Assembly: GCA_022508885.1 (NCBI GenBank)
Contig: JAFLUG010000013.1
Span: 1-33,412 of the forward strand
Reading direction: 5' to 3'
Length of the DNA stretch: 33,412 nt
Source: Oscillospiraceae bacterium
GTDB taxonomy: Bacteria; Bacillota; Clostridia; Oscillospirales; Ruminococcaceae
Shown: piece after piece, positions 16,806 to 24,735 of the stretch
Layout: every line of letters begins with the position of its first letter
Numbering within the stretch: the first letter of the stretch is position 1
Program-made: the position numbers and the translations under genes
The notes under the pieces: model-generated
The model's input: the letters and a program-made list of their open reading frames with translations, nothing else
Database searches by the model: none
Told to the model about the DNA's origin: nothing

Positions 16806-17494
16806 TGCTGTATACGATAGGCGATCTGCACCTTTCACTCGGGACCGACAAGCCCATGGACATTTTTGCGGGCTGGTCTAACCATATCGACAGACTTAAG
16901 GAAAATTGGAACTCAAAGATAACGGACGATGATACCGTTGTGCTTCTCGGCGACCATTCGTGGGCGCTTAAGCTTGAGGACAGCAAAAACGACCTCGGGT
17001 TTATCCATAAAGAGCTTAAAGGAAAGAAAATTCTCGTAAAGGGAAACCACGATCTCTGGTGGCAGACAATGAACAAAAACAAGCAGTTTTTAGAGGAAAA
17101 CGGTTTTACGAGCATATGCTTTCTGTTTAACAGCGCGTTTAGAATAGGCAATATTACGGTATGCGGAACACGCGGCTGGATAAGCGAAAACGGAGAGCCT
17201 GCCGATCAGAAGGTTCTCGCGAGAGAGGCGGGAAGGCTCAGCAGTTCTCTGAGCGAGGGAGTTAAGCTCGGAGGAGAGCTTGTGGCGTTTATACATTATC
17301 CGCCCATTTATCGCAGCGAGGAAAACCGCCCGATAATAGAGGTCCTGCAGAAATACGGCGTAAAGCGGTGTTATTACGCGCATTTGCACGGATCAGCCAT
17401 AAAAGGCGCAGTAAACGGAACGCGCGGCGGAATAGAATACAGGCTTGTTTCCGCTGATTCCCTTGGGTTCGACCCTGTAAAGGTAAGTGAATAA
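16805..17494 (+). CDS. Calcineurin-like metallophosphoesterase
   Basis: A 229-aa predicted cytosolic phosphoesterase. The five metal-binding signatures are in order: GDLHL (D7, H9), GDHSW, GNHDLWW, HYPP and HLHG. GDH-SWA instead of the classic GD-x-x-D/G is seen also in other members of this subgroup, to my recollection. Substrate is unknown. The ATG overlaps the thrC stop by one base, so it is coupled to thrC translation. Confidence 0.92.
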   Translation: MLYTIGDLHLSLGTDKPMDIFAGWSNHIDRLKENWNSKITDDDTVVLLGDHSWALKLEDSKNDLGFIHKELKGKKILVKGNHDLWWQTMNKNKQFLEENGFTSICFLFNSAFRIGNITVCGTRGWISENGEPADQKVLAREAGRLSSSLSEGVKLGGELVAFIHYPPIYRSEENRPIIEVLQKYGVKRCYYAHLHGSAIKGAVNGTRGGIEYRLVSADSLGFDPVKVSE

Positions 17495-17506
17495 AAATTC
17501 AAACAG

Positions 17507-17522
17507 CGAGGCTTCAGCCTCG
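17507..17522 (+). terminator. Hairpin after the metallophosphoesterase gene
   Basis: A 6-bp GC-rich stem CGAGGC/GCCTCG with loop TTCA, 12 nt after the stop codon, followed by TAAAATAATC and not by a U run. Weak as a terminator; it may end the rplS-to-phosphoesterase transcript partially. Confidence 0.4.
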
Positions 17523-17534
17523 TAAAATAATCGT

Positions 17535-17579
17535 CCGAGCGAGCATCGACCGAACGAGCACTGCCCGAACGGACAAGGA
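17535..17579 (+). repeat. Three 15-nt tandem units upstream of tig
   Basis: Units CCGAGCGAGCATCGA, CCGAACGAGCACTGC and CCGAACGGACAAGGA follow each other without gaps; the third runs into the tig ribosome site (AAGGAAGGA). The spacing to the tig start may be tuned by the repeat count. Confidence 0.6.
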
Positions 17580-17591
17580 AGGAATAACAAA

Positions 17592-18875
17592 ATGGAAATT
17601 ATATCAAAGAACAACACGTCGGTAAATACTTACACGCTCGAAGTAAAGTTCGGAGCGGACGAGTTTGAGGCGGCAGTCAACGCGGCATACAACCGTCAGA
17701 AATCAAGAATATCTGTTCCCGGCTTCCGCAAGGGAAAGGCTCCGAGAAAGCTGATCGAGAAACAGTACGGAGAAAACGTGTTTTATGAGGACGCGGTCGA
17801 TTCGCTTTATAAAGAAAATATCAGCAAGCTTCTTGAGGAATTTGACAAAGAGGTAGTTGATGTTCAAAATTCTGAAATTACTGAAGTAAGCAAGGAAAAC
17901 GGCGTTACCCTCAAAACAGAGTTTATCACAAAGCCCGAGGTAGAAATTTCAGATTATAAGGGTTTAAAGGTAAAGAAAACCGTCAAGACTGTAACCGATG
18001 AGGACATCGACAAAGAGATCGACTCTATGCGCGAAAAGATCGCGAGACTTATTACCGTTGAGGACAGAGCCGTTGAAAACGGTGATACCGCGGTAATCGA
18101 CTTTGAGGGCTTTGTAGACGGCGTTGCGTTTGCAAACGGAAAGGGCGAGAAGTTCCCGCTTGAGATAGGCTCGCACACCTTTATCCCCGGATTTGAGGAG
18201 CAGGTCGTAGGAAAGAATATCGGCGAGGAGTTTGACGTAAACGTTTCTTTCCCCGAGGATTATCAGGAAGAATCCCTCAAGGGCAAGCCCGCGGTATTCA
18301 AGTGCAAGCTCCATGAGATAAAGTCCAAGGAGCTTCCCGAGCTTAACGATGATTTCGTAAAGGATGTATCCGAAAAGGATACAGTAGATGAGCTTAAGGC
18401 TGAGATACGTGAAAATCTCGAAAAGAGAAACGCCGAGGAAGCCGAAAACGAGGTTGACGCGGCAATAGCCGAGGCGCTGCTTGCCAATATGAAGGCGGAG
18501 ATACCCAACGCGATGTACGAGCGTCACACCGACGAGCTTATACGCGACTGGAGCGCGCGTACCCGTATAAGCGTACAGGATTATCTCAAGTATACCGGCA
18601 CGACTGCCGCTCAGTTCCGCGCAAATTTCGAGGAGAATTCGAAGCGTCAGGTAAATCTTCGTCTTGCGCTTGAAAAGATCGCGATGATCGAAGGCTTTGA
18701 GGTTACGCAGGAGGAAGTTGACAAGGAGATCGCGGAGCTTGCCGAGCAGTACAAGATGGATGCTGACAGGGTAAAGCAGGCTATCCCCGAGAAAACGCTC
18801 ATAGACGATCTTAAGATCGAAAAGGCGCTTGAACTTGTAAAGGACAGCGCAGTTATAGAAGAGGTTACTGAATGA
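17592..18875 (+). CDS. tig: Trigger factor
   Basis: Ribosome-bound chaperone and peptidyl-prolyl isomerase meeting nascent chains. The 427-aa protein has the ribosome-binding N-domain with the signature VPGFRKGKAPRKLIEKQYG (about 38-56), an FKBP-type domain around 155-240 (GDTAVIDFEGFVDGVAFANG, IPGFEEQVVG) and the helical C-domain. It is first in the conserved order tig-clpP-clpX. A GGAAGGA site precedes the ATG. No convincing promoter was found in the 97-nt gap before it. Confidence 0.97.
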   Translation: MEIISKNNTSVNTYTLEVKFGADEFEAAVNAAYNRQKSRISVPGFRKGKAPRKLIEKQYGENVFYEDAVDSLYKENISKLLEEFDKEVVDVQNSEITEVSKENGVTLKTEFITKPEVEISDYKGLKVKKTVKTVTDEDIDKEIDSMREKIARLITVEDRAVENGDTAVIDFEGFVDGVAFANGKGEKFPLEIGSHTFIPGFEEQVVGKNIGEEFDVNVSFPEDYQEESLKGKPAVFKCKLHEIKSKELPELNDDFVKDVSEKDTVDELKAEIRENLEKRNAEEAENEVDAAIAEALLANMKAEIPNAMYERHTDELIRDWSARTRISVQDYLKYTGTTAAQFRANFEENSKRQVNLRLALEKIAMIEGFEVTQEEVDKEIAELAEQYKMDADRVKQAIPEKTLIDDLKIEKALELVKDSAVIEEVTE

Positions 18876-18899
18876 TCTCTTCGTTGAAAGGAGATAACT

Positions 18900-19505
18900 A
18901 TGGCTTATATCCCTTATGTTGTAGAGCAAAGCGCTCACGGAGAGCGTTCTTACGACATTTTTTCCCGCTTGCTCAATGACCGCATCATACTTTTACACGA
19001 TGAGGTAAATTCGGCGACGGCGAGTGTTGTCGTAGCGCAGCTTCTCTATCTCGAAGGACAGGATCCCGACAAGGATATCTTCCTTTATATCAACAGTCCC
19101 GGAGGCTCAGTTTCCGACGGAATGGCGATTTACGACACTATGCAGTATATAAAGTGCGATGTGTCGACTATCTGTATGGGACTTGCGGCTTCTATGGGCG
19201 CGTTTCTGCTCTCGTCCGGCACAAAGGGAAAGCGCATAGCTCTTCCTAACAGCGAGATCATGATACACCAGCCCCTTATTTCCGGCGGCGGAATTTCGGG
19301 TCAAGTAACCGATATCATGATAAGGTCGAATTATTTAAAGCGCACCAAAGACCGCCTGAACAAAATTCTCAGTGAAAACACCGGAAAGCCCTATGACACG
19401 GTTTGTCAGGATACCGAGCGCGACAACTTTATGACAGCCGAAGAGGCGCTTCAATACGGCCTTATCGACAAGGTCTACGATTCGCGCGATAACAACGACA
19501 AGTAA
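18900..19505 (+). CDS. clpP: ATP-dependent Clp protease proteolytic subunit ClpP
   Basis: Serine peptidase forming the double-ring chamber fed by ClpX. The 201-aa protein has the catalytic triad S98 ([11 protein letters not shown]), H123 (EIMIHQP) and D171 (QDTERDNFM), and the [17 protein letters not shown] oxyanion region. Start ATG follows AAGGAG with 6-nt spacing. It lies 24 nt after tig and 21 nt before clpX, so the three are one transcript. Confidence 0.98.
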   Translation: MAYIPYVVEQSAHGERSYDIFSRLLNDRIILLHDEVNSATASVVVAQLLYLEGQDPDKDIFLYINSPGGSVSDGMAIYDTMQYIKCDVSTICMGLAASMGAFLLSSGTKGKRIALPNSEIMIHQPLISGGGISGQVTDIMIRSNYLKRTKDRLNKILSENTGKPYDTVCQDTERDNFMTAEEALQYGLIDKVYDSRDNNDK

Positions 19506-19526
19506 TCAAGACGGGAGGAAAAACCG

Positions 19527-20831
19527 ATGATGACCTGCTCATTTTGCGGAAAAAATGAATCTCAGGCGCGTATGCTTTTCGGTGGAAACGAGGGAAGCGT
19601 TATCTGCAGCGACTGTGTGGTGGCTTCGTATAATCTTCTTGTCGACAGCGGAGATATAAAGCCCGCGAGGGGTCTCAGGCGTCCGTCAGCCAAGGGCAGA
19701 CACTCGGAGTTTATGCCGGATCCCGAAAGCATTCTTACTCCCGAGGATATAAAGGCTTATCTCGACCAGTATATCATCGGACAGGACGAGGCGAAAAAGG
19801 TACTTGCGGTTTCTGTGTACAACCATTACAAGCGTATCCTTACCCAGCTTGGTGAAGAGGACGAGGTAGAGCTTCAGAAGTCAAACGTGCTTTTGCTCGG
19901 ACCCACGGGCGTAGGAAAGACCCTGCTCGCGCAGAGCCTCGCAAAGCTTCTTAACGTGCCGTTCGCCATTGCCGACGCGACTACGCTTACACAGGCGGGT
20001 TATGTCGGAGAGGACGTTGAAAACGTTCTTCTTCGTCTGGTTCAGGCTGCGGATTTCGACATAGAAGCCGCCGAGCACGGAATCATCTACATCGACGAAA
20101 TCGACAAGATCTCCCGCCGCAGCGAAAACACTTCAATTACACGCGATGTCAGCGGCGAGGGCGTTCAGCAGGCGCTTCTTAAGATAATCGAGGGTACAGT
20201 GTCAAATGTTCCTCCTCAGGGCGGCAGAAAACACCCCCAGCAGGAGTTTATCCAGGTAAATACCAAAAATATTCTGTTCATATGCGGCGGAGCGTTTGAG
20301 GGAATTGAAAAGACGATCGCCCAGCGTGTTTCAAGCTCGGCTATGGGCTTCGGCGCGGATGTAAAGTCGCAAAAGGACAAGGAAAGCTCGGACTTGCTGG
20401 AGAAAGTTACGCAGCAGGATCTGGTCAAATTCGGTATAATTCCGGAGCTTATCGGACGACTCCCTGTTGTCGTTCCGCTTGAGGCGCTCGACGAGGACGC
20501 GCTTGTAAGAATACTCGACGAGCCGAAAAACGCGCTTATCAAGCAGTATAAGTGCTTGTTCAAGGCGGACGATATCGAGCTTGAGTTTGAGCAGGGCGCG
20601 CTTAAGGCAATAGCCAAAAAGGCGATCGAAACCAAAACGGGCGCAAGAGGACTCCGTTCTATCGTCGAAAAGCTTTTGAGAGAGGTTATGTTTACTGCTC
20701 CGAGCGATTATACGATAAGCAAAATTTCTATCACCGAGGACTGTGTGAATGGCACGGGCGAACCGGTCATAACCCGCGACGAGTCGCGCTCAAAGTCCGT
20801 AAAGTTTCCCAAAAAGAAGAAAATAGGATAA
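19527..20831 (+). CDS. clpX: ClpX unfoldase, ATPase subunit of ClpXP
   Basis: AAA+ unfoldase that delivers substrates to ClpP. The 434-aa sequence has the N-terminal C4 zinc-binding domain (C4, C7, C27, C30), Walker A GPTGVGKT (125-132), Walker [11 protein letters not shown] near 190, and the C-terminal AAA+ lid with [10 protein letters not shown]. The IGF loop for docking ClpP is not obvious as a contiguous IGF; the region around [16 protein letters not shown] contains MGFG at the equivalent position. Start ATG-ATG with GGGAGGA upstream. A hairpin follows the stop. Confidence 0.98.
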   Translation: MMTCSFCGKNESQARMLFGGNEGSVICSDCVVASYNLLVDSGDIKPARGLRRPSAKGRHSEFMPDPESILTPEDIKAYLDQYIIGQDEAKKVLAVSVYNHYKRILTQLGEEDEVELQKSNVLLLGPTGVGKTLLAQSLAKLLNVPFAIADATTLTQAGYVGEDVENVLLRLVQAADFDIEAAEHGIIYIDEIDKISRRSENTSITRDVSGEGVQQALLKIIEGTVSNVPPQGGRKHPQQEFIQVNTKNILFICGGAFEGIEKTIAQRVSSSAMGFGADVKSQKDKESSDLLEKVTQQDLVKFGIIPELIGRLPVVVPLEALDEDALVRILDEPKNALIKQYKCLFKADDIELEFEQGALKAIAKKAIETKTGARGLRSIVEKLLREVMFTAPSDYTISKISITEDCVNGTGEPVITRDESRSKSVKFPKKKKIG

Positions 20832-20835
20832 TTTT

Positions 20836-20870
20836 TCAAGGGCGGTGCTTAGGCAGTGCCCTTGATTTGT
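20836..20870 (+). terminator. Hairpin after clpX
   Basis: Stem TCAAGGGC (20836-20843) with GCCCTTGA (20858-20865), then TTTGT. The short T run makes it a weak, possibly leaky terminator; the next gene begins only 17 nt later and has no other visible promoter, so some read-through is likely. Confidence 0.5.
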
Positions 20871-20882
20871 AAAGGAGAGGTT

Positions 20883-21794
20883 ATGGGAAAGGTTTACAGA
20901 AAACAGACAATTGAGGGAGTGACAGTCCCCGCTGTAATTCATAACGTAAATTACTTCTGGCTCAATATGGGAGTTTTCGAGGACGGCACGATTAGCTGCT
21001 GGAACAAGACCGACCTCTCGGATGTGCCTTATCAGCTGAACAGAGGCTGGCTTACGCCGCGCGTTCCCGAGGGTAAGGGACTGAGTGTTTATGGGCTGTG
21101 TTGGCTGGAGATCATCAAAGCCGATTGGAAATTCAACAACGAAAGTTATAATGAGTTCATTCGGGATACCGTGCGTTCGCTTAATCCCGAAATGGCGAAC
21201 ATCTACAAGACGACCGAACGCGAGAAGGCAAAATGGAAGGACTATCATGTCGGCTTTACCGCCGAACCCACGCCGTGTAAAATCATCGGACGCTACGGTT
21301 ATCAGCTTATTGACGGAGATAAATCGAACATTCTCCTATATAACGATGAAAGGTTGTTTTTAACACAGGTGAACACATACTCGGATGGAACATTTTCGGT
21401 TGACGGCTTGGGAGAGCAGTTTTTCACGCTTGAGGAAATTGAAAAGCTGTTTGAGGACAAGACGCTGCGTACCTTTGTAAAAGATGGCGATACGGTGTCG
21501 TTCGGAGCATTGGGAGAAGCTCAGTGCAAGACGGTAAGCTCCGTCAAGCCCTCCGAAAAGCTAAAGGAGATAAGGGAAAAATCGTTTCGCGTTCAGAACA
21601 AGCCCGACGCTCACGAGCGCTGTCAGAGGGCATATCACGCGTATCTTGTCGAGCCGTCGGACATCAACAGGGAACAGCTAAGAAAGGCATACGAGGCTGT
21701 TCCCGAGCACGAGCGCATCTACCTCGGCGATATGGATACCCGAAACACCGATTTCGAGCGTATTTTGTACACCGATGAAAAGCGCGAGGTATGA
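20883..21794 (+). CDS. Unknown protein with a possible internal repeat
   Basis: I do not recognise the family with confidence. The 303-aa product has no signal peptide or membrane helix. Its N-terminal segment VTVPAVIHNVNYFWLNMGVF followed by EDGTISCW resembles uncharacterised domains of the type 'PAIIHNG..YF...VYEDG.I.CW' seen in Firmicutes. A second stretch near residues 160-215 (LLYNDERLFLTQVNTYSDGTFSV) looks like a diverged repeat of the first. The C-terminal 80 residues are charged and helical. The start ATG 20883 is set by AAAGGAGAGG just upstream; an earlier in-frame ATG at 20856 lies inside the clpX hairpin. Confidence 0.85.
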   Translation: MGKVYRKQTIEGVTVPAVIHNVNYFWLNMGVFEDGTISCWNKTDLSDVPYQLNRGWLTPRVPEGKGLSVYGLCWLEIIKADWKFNNESYNEFIRDTVRSLNPEMANIYKTTEREKAKWKDYHVGFTAEPTPCKIIGRYGYQLIDGDKSNILLYNDERLFLTQVNTYSDGTFSVDGLGEQFFTLEEIEKLFEDKTLRTFVKDGDTVSFGALGEAQCKTVSSVKPSEKLKEIREKSFRVQNKPDAHERCQRAYHAYLVEPSDINREQLRKAYEAVPEHERIYLGDMDTRNTDFERILYTDEKREV

Positions 21795-21795
21795 A

Positions 21796-21844
21796 TTAGA
21801 GGTTAGAGGTAAGAGATTAGAAGTTAGAAATTTTAGGTCAGAGG
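21796..21844 (+). repeat. Heptanucleotide tandem array
   Basis: Seven consecutive 7-nt units based on TTAGAGG: two perfect copies, then TAAGAGA, TTAGAAG, TTAGAAA, TTTTAGG, TCAGAGG. It fills nearly the whole gap between the 303-aa unknown and the MGMT-like gene and ends just before the latter's GGAG ribosome site. Confidence 0.7.
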
Positions 21845-21859
21845 TTTTTGGAGTAAATA

Positions 21860-22168
21860 ATGACGACATTTGAGAAGATTTACGAGATCGTGAGGAAGAT
21901 CCCTTACGGAAAGGTCGCAACATACGGACAGATAGCGAATATGTGCGGAAATCCGCGCTGGTCGAGAGCCGTAGGCTATGCGCTCCATTCAAACCCCGAT
22001 CCCGAGAACATACGCTGCTATCGTGTTGTAAACCGCTTTGGCGGCCTTGCTCCCGCGTTTGCGTTCGGCGGAAAGGAAGAACAGGCAAGACTGCTGAGAG
22101 CGGAGGGAATAGAGGTTAGCGGTGATTATACCGTTGATCTTGACAAATTTCTCTGGAACGGACTGTGA
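21860..22168 (+). CDS. MGMT/ATL-family protein with altered active-site motif
   Basis: A 102-aa single-domain member of the O6-alkylguanine-DNA alkyltransferase family, lacking the N-terminal domain of Ogt/Ada. Seen are the helix-turn-helix region YGKVATYGQIANMCGNPRWSRAVGYALHSNP and the active-site region, where the usual (I)PCHRVV reads I-R52-C53-Y54-R55-VV. The reactive Cys is thus present but the preceding Pro and the following His, which activates the Cys in MGMT, are replaced. NRFGGLAPAFAFGG follows as in other short Firmicute members. It could be a weak alkyltransferase or a lesion-binding ATL-like protein. GGAG lies 6 nt before the ATG. Confidence 0.88.
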   Translation: MTTFEKIYEIVRKIPYGKVATYGQIANMCGNPRWSRAVGYALHSNPDPENIRCYRVVNRFGGLAPAFAFGGKEEQARLLRAEGIEVSGDYTVDLDKFLWNGL

Positions 22169-22201
22169 CAGATTTTTTCGAGTCTTAAAATCATAATGTA
22201 C

Positions 22202-22230
22202 TTGATTTTTGTGATTGGATTTGCTATAAT
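22202..22230 (+). promoter_or_regulatory. Sigma-A promoter of the P-type ATPase homologue and DUF368 gene
   Basis: TTGATT (22202-22207), 17-nt spacer, TATAAT (22225-22230). Transcription would start near 22237, about 36 nt before the ATG. Confidence 0.85.
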
Positions 22231-22272
22231 AAAATAGTGTTTTCTATAATATAATTAACGAGGGAATGTCAG

Positions 22273-24735
22273 ATGGCACAGTTTTTTGATTTCAGAGGAG
22301 ATTATTACGGTCTTACCTCCAAAGACGTGGAAAAAAGACTTTTCACCTACGGTGCAAATATATATACCAAAAATGTAAAAAAGGACGGATTTTCGTACCT
22401 GAAGGCTGTTTTGTCGCCGTCGGTCATAATTTTGCTGGTGGCGGGTATTCTGGCTTTTTTTGGAATTGGGATTGCCGCTGGAATTGTTACTATTCTCATT
22501 GATGCACTTTACTGCGCGGCGGAGATATATTTTAAAAAATCCGCGGATAAGCGGCTGAATGAGCTTAGCGGAACATTCAGGATGAAAATGCGTGTTATCC
22601 GCGGCGGAAGTGTCGAGCTTGTTGATAAAGAGTATATTGTTCCCGAGGATCTGATCGTAGTTCAGGAGGGAGAGCGTGTTCCGGCAGACGCCTTTATTCT
22701 CGAGTCATATGATCTCGCTTGTGATGAGAGCCTTTTTACCGGAAGCAATATCCCTGCGGCAAAATATTCGGGAGGTATTTCAAGCAGCGAGCTCAAGCCT
22801 ACGTTTGTTTACGCTGAGACCACTGTTCTTTCGGGCATTGCCATCGCAAAGGTAAGCGCAACGGGAGTTGATACGAAATATTATCAGTATTGCGGCGAGC
22901 TTCCCGAAAGAAGCCCGTATTATACCGGTTTTGAGAGACTTATACGCTCGCTTATTCCCATAAGCAGCGCTGCGGCGCTTGTTATCACGGTTCTTACGCT
23001 TATCATAGGCTTTGCCGGAAGTAATGGAGTTGTAAACACAGCCATAAGCGGACTTGTGCTCGGACTTTGTTTGATCCCTACCGGTATTGAGCCCGTGATA
23101 AGATATTACTATGTTGGCGGCTGTTCCGAGCTTTTGAAATGCGGTGCTGTGATAAAATCCTATAACGATATTGAAAAGCTCAACAGCATGTCCGTGCTCT
23201 GTGTTGAAAAAGAGGGCGCTATTTCAAAGAACAACCTCGAAGTACGTGATATTTACGCACCCAGCGAGGAGCTTTTGTATAAGGTCGCCGCGCTTGCCTG
23301 CGGGCCGAATTCCTCAAATCCGGCAGAACGTGCGCTTATGGGAAAGGCGTCGTTTTCGTATGATAGGTTTTCGGAGATCTACGAAAACTGCGAGTTTATT
23401 GAAGATCTTCCCGATGACGACACAATAAGCGGAGCGCTTTGGGATGTGGGCGGCGACAGACTGTATTGTATAAAGGGAGTGCCGGAGCAGATACTCCCCA
23501 TGTGCAGTCTGAGGGGAGAGCATCTCATCTCTGCGCAAAAGCGCTATCAGGAATACTATGAAAAGGGATTTTCGGTTATGGCGTTTGCTTGTGTAGAGGC
23601 AAATTCCGAAGAGCTTGACAGGACTGTAGGCTTTAGCTATACGTTTGTGGGTTTTGTGGCGTTTTCCGCGCCTTTGAGGGATTCAGTTTCAACGGCGGTC
23701 AGGACTTGCCGCGCCGCGGGAGTTCGTGTTGTTATGCTTTGCGAGGATTCAGCCGATTCTTCCGCCGCAACGGCGAAAATGATCGGTATTCCTTCGGACA
23801 GGGTAGTTACGGGCAGCGAGCTTGAGAAAAACGAAAATGTGGATTTTGGAGCTGATATATTCGCTGATATCACATCTGACCAAAAGCGCCTTATAATTAA
23901 AAAGCTCAAGGCAGACAAAACAGTAGTCGGAATGGCAGGGACCCGCGCTACCGACACCGAGGCGCTTAAAACCGCCGATATAGGCTTTACTATAGCCGAG
24001 CATTGCTCGCCGAGTGTAAGAGAAGCGGCTGATATCGTAATGAACGACGATAATTTCCTGTCTATCGCCAAGGCGTTGACTTCCGCGCGCCAGGTACACC
24101 GAAACATAAAGCGCGGAGTTTCGCTGATATTTGCCGAATATATCGCTTTTCTGGTAATAATGATAAGGGATCTTATCGTTGACGCTCAGCTTATGTTAAA
24201 TCCGCCGATTATGGCATTATTTACGATGATTCTTATTCCGGTGCTGGCGATAAGCTATGCGGGCGGTAAAACCGATATGAGTGATCCTATGCCAAGTTCG
24301 GATTTTATCTCACACAGAAAGTTCAATCTGCGGTATCTGGTGTTTTGCTCTGTCGTAGGAGTTCTTACCGGCATAGCCGCTGCGGTTTCCTACGCGCTTA
24401 TGTACGGAGGTGAGGCTGTCGGGATCGATCAGGGAATAGCCCGTAGCTGCGGGTTTGTAACGTTTATGTTCGCAACATCCGGTTTTGCATTTATACGCCA
24501 TTCGGAAAACAATCCCTTTAAGGCGTTTATAAAGTCAAGTCTTTTGTCTAAGATCTCGCTTTTAGCGTCAGTTGTGCTTACGTTTGTGTTTGTGTATGTA
24601 CCGGGTGTAAATGGAGCGTTTGGACTTTCGGCTATCGACGCGTTTGCGGTAATAATAAGCATTGTTATAGGAGTACTGCCGCCGGCGGCGTATTTCGGAA
24701 TTAAATATCTTTTCAGGATCAAGGAGAGCGTATGA
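22273..24735 (+). CDS. P2-type ATPase homologue lacking catalytic motifs (pseudo-ATPase)
   Basis: Full-length 820-aa protein with P2-type ATPase layout: N-terminal GLTSKDVEKRLFTYGAN, two helices, actuator domain, M3-M4, P and N domains, and six C-terminal helices. The catalytic signatures are changed: DKTGT is E312-K-E-G-A; TGES is T156-G-S-N; DPLR is A466-P-L-R; TGD is C490-E-D; TGDGVND is A-G-T557-R-A-T-D561; the M4 PEGL is P269-T-G-I. The gap from T270 to E312 (42 residues) equals that from the M4 Glu to the phosphorylated Asp in SERCA, so the alignment is secure. KGVPE (401-405) in the N domain is kept. No frameshift or stop is present, so it looks selected as a non-pumping protein. GAGGGA precedes the ATG; the stop overlaps the DUF368 start. 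Confidence 0.9.
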   Translation: MAQFFDFRGDYYGLTSKDVEKRLFTYGANIYTKNVKKDGFSYLKAVLSPSVIILLVAGILAFFGIGIAAGIVTILIDALYCAAEIYFKKSADKRLNELSGTFRMKMRVIRGGSVELVDKEYIVPEDLIVVQEGERVPADAFILESYDLACDESLFTGSNIPAAKYSGGISSSELKPTFVYAETTVLSGIAIAKVSATGVDTKYYQYCGELPERSPYYTGFERLIRSLIPISSAAALVITVLTLIIGFAGSNGVVNTAISGLVLGLCLIPTGIEPVIRYYYVGGCSELLKCGAVIKSYNDIEKLNSMSVLCVEKEGAISKNNLEVRDIYAPSEELLYKVAALACGPNSSNPAERALMGKASFSYDRFSEIYENCEFIEDLPDDDTISGALWDVGGDRLYCIKGVPEQILPMCSLRGEHLISAQKRYQEYYEKGFSVMAFACVEANSEELDRTVGFSYTFVGFVAFSAPLRDSVSTAVRTCRAAGVRVVMLCEDSADSSAATAKMIGIPSDRVVTGSELEKNENVDFGADIFADITSDQKRLIIKKLKADKTVVGMAGTRATDTEALKTADIGFTIAEHCSPSVREAADIVMNDDNFLSIAKALTSARQVHRNIKRGVSLIFAEYIAFLVIMIRDLIVDAQLMLNPPIMALFTMILIPVLAISYAGGKTDMSDPMPSSDFISHRKFNLRYLVFCSVVGVLTGIAAAVSYALMYGGEAVGIDQGIARSCGFVTFMFATSGFAFIRHSENNPFKAFIKSSLLSKISLLASVVLTFVFVYVPGVNGAFGLSAIDAFAVIISIVIGVLPPAAYFGIKYLFRIKESV

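Noticed and set aside
17964-18938. 324-codon minus-strand frame inside tig
   Set aside because: Antisense shadow of trigger factor; no ribosome site or recognisable domain.
21796-21844. Short repeats as a CRISPR array
   Set aside because: Units are 7 nt, contiguous and without spacers; no cas gene is present in the window.
22273-24735. P-type ATPase homologue as a broken pseudogene
   Set aside because: No frameshift or internal stop in 820 codons, good promoter and ribosome site, and coupling to the next gene; motif loss is by coordinated substitutions.
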